A stretch of DNA of 5,499 bases from NCBI GenBank assembly GCA_002365025.1, contig DEYX01000352.1, positions 1 through 5,499 of the forward strand. The letters run 5' to 3'. The position numbers were made by a program, and so were the translations under genes. Below the pieces are notes generated by a model. That model saw nothing but the letters and a program-made list of their open reading frames with translations. It was not told the DNA's origin and did not search any database. Of the stretch, positions 1 to 4,737 are shown one piece after another (the stretch's first letter is position 1; the number at the start of each line of letters is the position of its first letter). The stretch comes from Hungatella sp. UBA3147. GTDB lineage: Bacteria; Bacillota; Clostridia; Lachnospirales; Lachnospiraceae.

Positions 1-46
1 GCCGGTTCCTGCTCTGTTGGCATATTTTGATTAGTAAAGGCGAATT

Positions 47-78
47 GTCCGTTCGGCAATCAGCCAGGTGAATCGGAC
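47..78. repeat. Imperfect inverted repeat upstream of the ROK gene
   Basis: GTCCG (47-51) pairs with CGGAC (74-78). Inside it TTC (52-54) pairs with GAA (70-72), and GGC (55-57) pairs with GCC (63-65) around the loop AATCA. That gives 11 base pairs interrupted by a one-base bulge (T73) and a four-base bulge (66-69). The repeat ends six bases before the TATAAT box at 84-89, so it covers the place of a -35 element. It could be a repressor or activator operator, or a hairpin at the end of an upstream transcript. No run of T follows it directly, so an ordinary intrinsic terminator is unlikely. Confidence 0.35.
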
Positions 79-83
79 TTACT

Positions 84-89
84 TATAAT
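84..89 (+). promoter_or_regulatory. Candidate -10 box of the ROK gene promoter
   Basis: A perfect TATAAT lies 20 bases before the ROK start codon. At 17 bases upstream (61-66, CAGCCA) there is no recognisable -35 hexamer, and there is no TGn extension. The promoter would therefore be weak or need an activator. Transcription would start near 95, leaving a leader of about 15 bases. The inverted repeat at 47-78 occupies the -35 region. Confidence 0.4.
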
Positions 90-109
90 AATAGAAGGAC
101 TGAGGTATT

Positions 110-1066
110 ATGATGCATATCATGGGATTTGATATTGGAGGAACAAAGTGTGCGGTATTTCTTTGCCGGCTGGAGGGTGATACGATTATATGGAATGACC
201 GGAAGGAAATACAGACAACATCAGACTGGAGAGCAGTGTTGGATACGTTATGCGTTTATGGGGAAAGTATGTTAGAGACCCATGGAGTTACCCGGCCTGA
301 CTGCCGTATTGGAATATCCTGTGGAGGACCTCTAAGTCCTGACCGCATGGTCATCTGTTCTCCTCCTAACCTGCCAGGATGGGTTTCAGTTCCCATTGTT
401 TCTTATCTTGCGGATGAACTCCAGATGCCTGCCAGGATGTTAAACGATGCCGATGCCTGTGCCCTTGCCGAATGGAAATATGGGGCTGGCAGAGGATCTC
501 TTCATATGATATTCCTTACCTTTGGGACCGGTCTTGGCGCAGGGCTGATTTTAAATGGGCGTTTATATACAGGTGCCTGCGGTATGGCAGGAGAAGTTGG
601 CCATGTCCGCCTGAAAGAGGACGGGCCGTTTGGATACGGAAAGGCGGGGAGCCTGGAAGGATTTTGCAGCGGCGGCGGAATCCGTCAAATGGCAATAGAT
701 AAAGCAAAGCAGATGGAAGAGGAGGGGAAAAAGGCCTCCTTCCAGATTGGAGAAAAGGAGGAGATTAATGCAAAGGATGTGGCAGAAGCCGCCAGAGCAG
801 GTCATAAAGATGCCGCAGAATTACTGAAAGAGTCGGGAACTTATTTCGGAAGAGGACTGTCTATGCTCATTGATATCCTGAATCCGGAGGTAATAGTGGC
901 CGGCAGCATATACGCAAGGACCCATGAATTCATGGAAACAGCCATGTGGGAGGAAATTCACAGGGAGGGTCTTACCTCTTCCGCAGCCGCGTGCAGGATC
1001 GTACCTGCACAGTTAGGGGAGCGAATAGGGGATTATGGAGCTGTTATGGCTGCTGTTTATGAATAG
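110..1066 (+). CDS. ROK-family sugar kinase-like protein without the zinc cysteines
   Basis: A cytoplasmic protein of 318 residues, the normal length for ROK kinases, which phosphorylate free sugars such as glucose, fructose or N-acetylmannosamine with ATP. Seen: the N-terminal phosphate-binding motif DIGGTK (8-13), NDAD (112-115) with the expected catalytic base Asp113, the glycine-rich GTGLGAG (139-145), EVGH (162-165), and the C-terminal nucleotide-site motif NPEVIVAGS (258-266). There is no N-terminal helix-turn-helix, so it is a kinase-type ROK protein and not a NagC/XylR-type repressor. Odd: the usual CxCGxxGCxE zinc motif after EVGH reads FGYGKAGSLE (174-183), so all three cysteines are gone while the glycines and Glu183 remain. 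The substrate cannot be told: no sugar transporter or catabolic gene is adjacent. Start: ATG at 110 and 113 are tandem; AGAAGGA (93-99) and GAGG (102-105) lie upstream and do not decide between them. Confidence 0.9.
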   Translation: MMHIMGFDIGGTKCAVFLCRLEGDTIIWNDRKEIQTTSDWRAVLDTLCVYGESMLETHGVTRPDCRIGISCGGPLSPDRMVICSPPNLPGWVSVPIVSYLADELQMPARMLNDADACALAEWKYGAGRGSLHMIFLTFGTGLGAGLILNGRLYTGACGMAGEVGHVRLKEDGPFGYGKAGSLEGFCSGGGIRQMAIDKAKQMEEEGKKASFQIGEKEEINAKDVAEAARAGHKDAAELLKESGTYFGRGLSMLIDILNPEVIVAGSIYARTHEFMETAMWEEIHREGLTSSAAACRIVPAQLGERIGDYGAVMAAVYE

Positions 1067-1090
1067 GTATGCCTGATTTTTTGAAAAGGA

Positions 1091-1119
1091 GTGACAACAG
1101 AAGAGGAACGTGATAAAAT
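1091..1119 (+). promoter_or_regulatory. Candidate sigma-A promoter of the MATE gene
   Basis: GTGACA (1091-1096, five of six bases of TTGACA) is followed, after a 17-base spacer, by TAAAAT (1114-1119, five of six bases of TATAAT). The -10 box is preceded by TG one base upstream (1111-1112), making an extended -10. Transcription would begin near 1126, about 46 bases before the MATE start. This suggests that the MATE gene is transcribed separately from the ROK gene. Confidence 0.5.
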
Positions 1120-1120
1120 A

Positions 1121-1142
1121 ACCCTTGCGCATCATAAAGGGT
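1121..1142. other. Small inverted repeat over the predicted MATE transcription start
   Basis: ACCCTT (1121-1126) and AAGGGT (1137-1142) form a perfect six-base-pair stem around a ten-base loop. It begins one base after the predicted -10 box, so it straddles the expected +1. That position suits a repressor operator better than an RNA hairpin, because the left arm would hardly be transcribed from this promoter. No T-run follows on the + strand. The stem is short and could be chance. Confidence 0.25.
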
Positions 1143-1171
1143 GACAAAATTTTGAACAGAGGATTGAAAAA

Positions 1172-2530
1172 ATGGAAACTGATATGACAAGAGGCAATCC
1201 GCTTCCGATCATTTTAAAATTCACACTTCCGCTTCTGATGGGCAATATCTTTCAGCAGCTTTATAACATGGCAGATACCATTATTGTTGGTCGTTTTGTT
1301 GGACCGGATGCACTGGCAGCGGTGGGCTCCACCGGTACGATCATGTTCCTGGTCATTGGATTTTCCCAAGGCATGAGCACCGGGTTTACGGTCCTTACCA
1401 GCCAGCGGTTTGGAGCTGGAGATGAAAACGGCGCGAAGCGCTCCGTGGCCAATGGGATCATTCTGTCATCTTTCGTTATTGTGCTTATGACAGCCTTAAG
1501 CCTCTCTTTTATGAGAACACTTTTAAAGGTCATGAACACGCCCGGCAATATTTTCGAGGATGCTTATACCTACATTTCCATCATCTGCATGGGAATTGTT
1601 GCAAATGTATTTTACAATCTGTTTTCCTCTTATCTCCGTTCCGTAGGGAACAGCCGGATCCCTCTTTTGTTCCTGATGTTTTCTGCCTCTCTGAACGTAG
1701 TGCTGGATCTTGTTTTTATTATTAATTTCAAAATGGGAGTGGCTGGAGCCGCCTGGGCAACGAATCTCTCGCAGGGGATATCCGCGCTTATGTGTATCTT
1801 CTATATTTATAAAAAAGTTCCGGTTTTAACTCCAAAGAGGCATCACTGGAAGCTGAATGTGACGGATACAATGCGCCAGCTTTCCGTGGGAATACCCATG
1901 GCTCTTCAGTTTGGAATCACTGCATCAGGAACCATCATCATGCAGTCTGCCGTAAATTTATTCGGTTCAGCTGCAGTAGCAGCTTATACGGCCGCTAATA
2001 AGTTTCAGGGTCTGGTTCTGCAGGGAATGGTCGCCATGGGTCAGACAATGGCTACGTATTCGGGTCAGAATTACGGAAAGGGAGACATAGGAAGGATCCG
2101 CCAAGGCGTCAGACTTGTACTTTGGACAGAGGTCGTCTATTCAGCAATTTCTTCTGTCATCGTCTGTTTAGTCCTCCCATATGCATTAAGGCTGTTTTTC
2201 TCAGGTGATGTGGATATAGCGGAAATGCTGCCATGGGCAAAAACCTATATTTATTTATGTGCTGTTTTTTATATTCCCCTAGGAATGATTTTTATATTCA
2301 GAAATACCATGCAGGGGTGCGGCTACGGCCTTCTTCCCATGCTTGGAGGAGTCGTAGAGCTTGCGGCAAGACTGATCACTGCTGGATTGGCGATCCGGCT
2401 TTTAAGCTTCCCCTTGGCCTGCGCCTGCGATCCGGCAGCCTGGTTAAGCGCTGGTCTGTTCACTACAATCTCATATATCTATATCATGAAGAGGGTGGAA
2501 AAAAGCAGGGAAAACAAAGGTCGTGTCTGA
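1172..2530 (+). CDS. MATE-family efflux transporter (NorM/DinF-like)
   Basis: An inner-membrane antiporter of 452 residues, the usual MATE length, expected to export cationic drugs or metabolites in exchange for Na+ or H+. Seen: the N-terminal signature PLLMGNIFQQLYNMADTIIV followed by GRFVG (20-44), and GFSQGMSTGFTVLTSQRFGA (63-82). The second half opens with a matching GIPMALQFGITASGTIIMQS (240-259), reflecting the two six-helix bundles of the family. RNTMQGCGYGLLPMLGGVVE (377-396) is typical of clostridial MATE proteins. The hydrophobic pattern supports about 12 membrane helices, ending in a short basic cytoplasmic tail (KRVEKSRENKGRV). The protein appears complete. Start: AGAGGA (1158-1163) lies eight bases before ATG 1172; an internal ATG at 1184 has no good binding site. 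Substrate unknown. No regulator gene is adjacent and no terminator is visible after the stop, so read-through into plsX is possible. Confidence 0.93.
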   Translation: METDMTRGNPLPIILKFTLPLLMGNIFQQLYNMADTIIVGRFVGPDALAAVGSTGTIMFLVIGFSQGMSTGFTVLTSQRFGAGDENGAKRSVANGIILSSFVIVLMTALSLSFMRTLLKVMNTPGNIFEDAYTYISIICMGIVANVFYNLFSSYLRSVGNSRIPLLFLMFSASLNVVLDLVFIINFKMGVAGAAWATNLSQGISALMCIFYIYKKVPVLTPKRHHWKLNVTDTMRQLSVGIPMALQFGITASGTIIMQSAVNLFGSAAVAAYTAANKFQGLVLQGMVAMGQTMATYSGQNYGKGDIGRIRQGVRLVLWTEVVYSAISSVIVCLVLPYALRLFFSGDVDIAEMLPWAKTYIYLCAVFYIPLGMIFIFRNTMQGCGYGLLPMLGGVVELAARLITAGLAIRLLSFPLACACDPAAWLSAGLFTTISYIYIMKRVEKSRENKGRV

Positions 2531-2554
2531 TCTTTTAATTTTCTTAATTTATTA

Positions 2555-2583
2555 TTGATTTATAGTATAATATTTAGTATATT
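2555..2583 (+). promoter_or_regulatory. Candidate sigma-A promoter of the plsX-acpP-rnc-smc operon
   Basis: TTGATT (2555-2560) and TATATT (2578-2583) are separated by exactly 17 bases, within a very AT-rich stretch (2531-2600). Transcription would start near 2590, about 37 bases before plsX. A second possible -10 box, TATAAT (2566-2571), has only poor -35 partners. The sequence TAGTATA occurs twice (2563-2569 and 2575-2581), 12 bases apart, overlapping both -10 boxes. It might be a regulator contact site, but AT-rich DNA gives such repeats easily. Confidence 0.5.
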
Positions 2584-2612
2584 ATGTAATAGATTATCTT
2601 AGGCGATATGTG

Positions 2613-2620
2613 AAAGGAGA
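2613..2620 (+). promoter_or_regulatory. plsX ribosome binding site, favouring the second ATG
   Basis: AAAGGAGA is a strong Shine-Dalgarno sequence. Two ATG codons follow in tandem: 2624 lies three bases after the site and 2627 six bases after it. Usual spacing favours 2627. Confidence 0.7.
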
Positions 2621-2626
2621 ATCATG

Positions 2627-3637
2627 ATGATAAAAGTAGCTGTTGACGCCATGGGCGGTGACTATGCACCGGTGGAGATGGTCGCCGGAGCCGTAGAGGC
2701 GGTAAACGCGAATAAAGAAGTCCAGGTTCTCTTAGTAGGGCAGGAGCATATTGTATCGGAAGAGCTGAAGAAACATACGTTTCAAAAGGATCAGATACAG
2801 ATTGTGAATGCGTCAGAGGTAATCGAGACGGATGAACCTCCGGTTAACGCCATACGAAAGAAGAAAGATTCTTCCATCGTTGTGGGAATGAATCTGGTAA
2901 AACAAAAGGAAGCGGATGCATTTGTATCGGCTGGCAGTTCGGGCGCTATACTGGTTGGCGGACAGGTGATTGTCGGACGGATAAGAGGGGTGGAACGACC
3001 ACCGCTTGCACCGCTTATCCCAACGGAAAAAGGCGTTTCCCTGCTGATTGACTGCGGAGCCAATGTGGATGCCAGACCGTCCCATTTGGTACAGTTTGCC
3101 AGAATGGGATCCCTTTACATGGAGCATGTAGTGGGGATAAAGAATCCAAGAGTGGCTATCGTTAATATCGGCGCAGAAGAGGAAAAGGGAAATGCGCTTG
3201 TAAAAGAAACCTTTCCACTGTTAAAGGAGTGCAAGGATATCCATTTTACCGGAAGCATTGAAGCCAGGGAGATTCCGCATGGCGGTGCAGATGTCATTGT
3301 TTGTGAGGCATTTGTAGGCAATGTAATTCTGAAGCTTTATGAAGGAGTAGGAGCAACCTTAATCGATAAGGTAAAACGCGGTATGATGGGAAGTTTAAGG
3401 AGCAAAATCGGAGCTCTGCTTGTAAAACCTGCTTTGAAGGAAAGCCTAAAATCATTTGATGCATCTCAGCACGGCGGGGCACCGCTTCTGGGACTGAATG
3501 GCTTGGTTGTAAAAACCCATGGGAATTCAAAGGCAACAGAAGTGAAGAACTCCATACTTCAGTGCGTGAACTTCAAAGAACAGGGAATTAATGATAAGAT
3601 AAGAGAAAGTCTTAAGAATGATGAAAATCAAGAATAG
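2627..3637 (+). CDS. plsX: Phosphate acyltransferase PlsX
   Basis: PlsX converts acyl-ACP and inorganic phosphate into acyl-phosphate, the acyl donor for the glycerol-3-phosphate acyltransferase PlsY in phospholipid synthesis. It is a peripheral membrane enzyme. The protein has 336 residues, close to the family norm. Seen (numbered from this start): VAVDAMGGDYAP (4-15), VNAIRKKKDSS (73-83), SAGSSGAILVGG (101-112), DCGANVDARPSHLVQFARMG (142-161), NIGAEEEKGNAL (180-191), CEAFVGNVILK (226-236) and GGAPLLGLNGLVVKTHGNS (283-301). The B. subtilis protein has SAGNTGA and TDGFTGN where this one has SAGSSGA and CEAFVGN; I take these as lineage variants, not loss of function. ATG 2624 is three bases upstream and could be used. 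The stop is 19 bases before acpP, consistent with co-transcription and with ACP being part of its substrate. The fabD, fabG and fapR genes that accompany plsX in Bacillus are absent here. Confidence 0.96.
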   Translation: MIKVAVDAMGGDYAPVEMVAGAVEAVNANKEVQVLLVGQEHIVSEELKKHTFQKDQIQIVNASEVIETDEPPVNAIRKKKDSSIVVGMNLVKQKEADAFVSAGSSGAILVGGQVIVGRIRGVERPPLAPLIPTEKGVSLLIDCGANVDARPSHLVQFARMGSLYMEHVVGIKNPRVAIVNIGAEEEKGNALVKETFPLLKECKDIHFTGSIEAREIPHGGADVIVCEAFVGNVILKLYEGVGATLIDKVKRGMMGSLRSKIGALLVKPALKESLKSFDASQHGGAPLLGLNGLVVKTHGNSKATEVKNSILQCVNFKEQGINDKIRESLKNDENQE

Positions 3638-3642
3638 GAGAG

Positions 3643-3650
3643 AGGAAGGA
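3643..3650 (+). promoter_or_regulatory. Strong acpP ribosome binding site that fixes its start
   Basis: AGGAAGGA lies six bases before ATG 3657. An upstream in-frame ATG at 3618 would add 13 basic residues unlike any ACP and overlap the end of plsX, so the site settles the start at 3657. Confidence 0.75.
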
Positions 3651-3656
3651 AAAGAG

Positions 3657-3887
3657 ATGGAATTTGAGAAGTTACAGAACATAATTGCAGAGGTGTTAAA
3701 TATTGAGCCGGATGAGGTGTCCATGAACTCCACATTTGTGGATGACCTAGGCGCTGATTCCCTTGATGTGTTCCAAATCATTATGGGCATTGAGGAGGAA
3801 TTTGATATTGAGATTCCAACAGATGTGGCAGAAAACATCGTAAGTGTCAATGATGCAGTAGAACAGATCAAGAATGCTTTAAATTAA
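3657..3887 (+). CDS. acpP: Acyl carrier protein
   Basis: A small acidic cytoplasmic protein of 76 residues, the standard ACP size, which carries growing fatty acids as thioesters on a 4'-phosphopantetheine arm. Seen: MEFEKLQNIIAEVLNIEPDE at the N-terminus (helix I), the attachment motif DDLGADSLD (29-37) with the modified serine at Ser35, and the acidic helix II sequence VFQIIMGIEEEFDIEIP (38-54) that docks partner enzymes. The C-terminal VAENIVSVNDAVEQIKNALN (57-76) matches helices III and IV. It lies 19 bases after plsX, whose substrate is acyl-ACP, and has the strongest ribosome binding site of the operon, as suits an abundant protein. A terminator-like hairpin follows and may let acpP be expressed above rnc and smc. 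There is no nearby non-ribosomal or polyketide gene, so this is the housekeeping ACP of fatty acid synthesis. Confidence 0.96.
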   Translation: MEFEKLQNIIAEVLNIEPDEVSMNSTFVDDLGADSLDVFQIIMGIEEEFDIEIPTDVAENIVSVNDAVEQIKNALN

Positions 3888-3895
3888 TAGATGTG

Positions 3896-3938
3896 GGTGC
3901 TGCCGGGGACTTCTTAGTCTGTCCGCAGCACCTTCTTT
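3896..3938 (+). terminator. Terminator-like hairpin between acpP and rnc
   Basis: GGTGCTGC (3896-3903) pairs perfectly with GCAGCACC (3925-3932). After a three-base bulge (3904-3906), GGAC (3907-3910) pairs with GTCC (3921-3924), leaving the loop TTCTTAGTCT. The stem has 12 pairs and is GC-rich. A short pyrimidine run TTCTTT (3933-3938) follows directly; it is a weak U-tract, suggesting partial termination (an attenuator). The start of rnc is about 20 bases further on. Alternatively it is an RNA processing or stability element, for example a target of the RNase III made by the next gene. Confidence 0.6.
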
Positions 3939-3947
3939 CATAATGAG

Positions 3948-3955
3948 AAGAGGTG
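3948..3955 (+). promoter_or_regulatory. rnc ribosome binding site, favouring the second ATG
   Basis: AAGAGGTG resembles the anti-Shine-Dalgarno complement AGGAGGTG with one mismatch. The GAGG core ends three bases before ATG 3957 and six bases before ATG 3960, so the second ATG has the better spacing. Confidence 0.55.
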
Positions 3956-3959
3956 TATG

Positions 3960-4691
3960 ATGAGCAGGAATTTAAAAGAACTGGAGGAGCGTATTGGCTA
4001 CCGTTTTTCGGACAGCCATCTCATGACACAGGCTATGACACACAGCTCCTATGCCAATGAACACCGGTTAAATAAGCTGGAATGCAACGAACGCCTGGAA
4101 TTTTTAGGAGACTCTGTGCTGGAAGTAGTTTCCAGTGACTGTCTGTATCACAAGTATCCGGAAAAGCCGGAGGGGGATTTGACAAAGATACGTGCCAGTA
4201 TCGTCTGTGAACCGACTCTTGCCTATTGTGCAGAGGATATAAGGCTTGGAGAATACTTGCTTTTGGGCAAGGGGGAAGAAGCCACCGGAGGCAGAGGGCG
4301 TGCATCGATCGTATCTGATGCTATGGAAGCGCTGATTGGGGCCATTTATCTGGACGGTGGTTTTGCTAATGCAAAAGAGTTTATCCTTCGATTCATCATG
4401 AATGATCTGGAACATAAGCAGCTCTTTTATGATAGCAAGACTATCTTGCAGGAGATCGTACAGAGTAAGACGGACGAGCCCTTAAGCTATGAGCTTTTAC
4501 GGGAAGAGGGACCGGATCATAACAAGGTATTTGAGTCTCAGGTTATGATAGGCCTGGAGATAATCGGTCAAGGGACCGGACGGACAAAAAAGGCGGCGGA
4601 GCAGGTGGCTGCCTATCATGGGATTCTCCGCCTTAAGAATATGGATACAACCTGCGGGCAGATCTCTATGTCCAGAAAGCATGGACAATAA
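3960..4691 (+). CDS. rnc: Ribonuclease III
   Basis: A double-strand-specific endoribonuclease that processes rRNA precursors and structured mRNAs and acts as a dimer in the cytoplasm. The protein has 243 residues, typical for Firmicutes. Seen: QAMTHSSYANE (24-34); the family signature NERLEFLGDSVLE (43-55), holding Glu44, Glu47 and Asp51; and DAMEALIGAIYLDGG (120-134), with Asp120 and Glu123. These five match the catalytic/metal residues Glu38, Glu41, Asp45, Asp114 and Glu117 of the E. coli enzyme with the same spacing. The C-terminal double-stranded-RNA-binding domain (about 157-225) shows KTILQEIVQ, GPDHNKVFE and GRTKKAAEQVAA. A tail of about 18 residues follows it and looks unconserved. 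ATG 3957 is the alternative start. It follows acpP and precedes smc, as in many Firmicutes; the hairpin just upstream may set its level or allow self-cleavage. Confidence 0.96.
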   Translation: MSRNLKELEERIGYRFSDSHLMTQAMTHSSYANEHRLNKLECNERLEFLGDSVLEVVSSDCLYHKYPEKPEGDLTKIRASIVCEPTLAYCAEDIRLGEYLLLGKGEEATGGRGRASIVSDAMEALIGAIYLDGGFANAKEFILRFIMNDLEHKQLFYDSKTILQEIVQSKTDEPLSYELLREEGPDHNKVFESQVMIGLEIIGQGTGRTKKAAEQVAAYHGILRLKNMDTTCGQISMSRKHGQ

Positions 4692-4705
4692 TACGGAAAA
4701 GAAAG

Positions 4706-4727
4706 GGCAGGCCCAGTAGAGCCTGTC
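4706..4727 (+). other. Hairpin in the rnc-smc gap, in front of smc
   Basis: GGCAGGC (4706-4712) and GCCTGTC (4721-4727) form a seven-pair stem, including one G-U pair, around the loop CCAGTAGA. It ends ten bases before the smc ATG. No T-run follows, so it is not a terminator. A purine-rich stretch, GGAAAAGAAAGG (4695-4706), lies directly on its 5' side, while the ten bases between hairpin and start contain no Shine-Dalgarno-like sequence. Folding would bring the purine run to a normal distance from the start codon. Confidence 0.45.
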
Positions 4728-4737
4728 GGCGTGAACT

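Noticed and set aside
2..34. Possible C-terminal tail of an upstream gene (frame ending PVPALLAYFD then TAG at 32-34).
   Set aside because: Only ten codons are visible. The motif faintly recalls 6-phosphogluconate dehydrogenase, but that protein continues well beyond such a motif. Another frame is open to 71, so the tail cannot be assigned.
1066..1090. Terminator after the ROK gene, based on a run of six T at 1077-1082.
   Set aside because: The only stem before it is three base pairs (AGG/CCT), too weak for an intrinsic terminator.
1091..1144. Seventeen-codon leader peptide starting with GTG at 1091, after AAAAGGAG.
   Set aside because: The Shine-Dalgarno-like run touches the GTG with no spacing, and the GTG is better explained as part of the -35 box. 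Transcription would start downstream of it.
3618..3656. Longer N-terminus for ACP starting at ATG 3618.
   Set aside because: It overlaps plsX, adds a basic stretch foreign to ACPs and ignores the strong ribosome binding site before ATG 3657.
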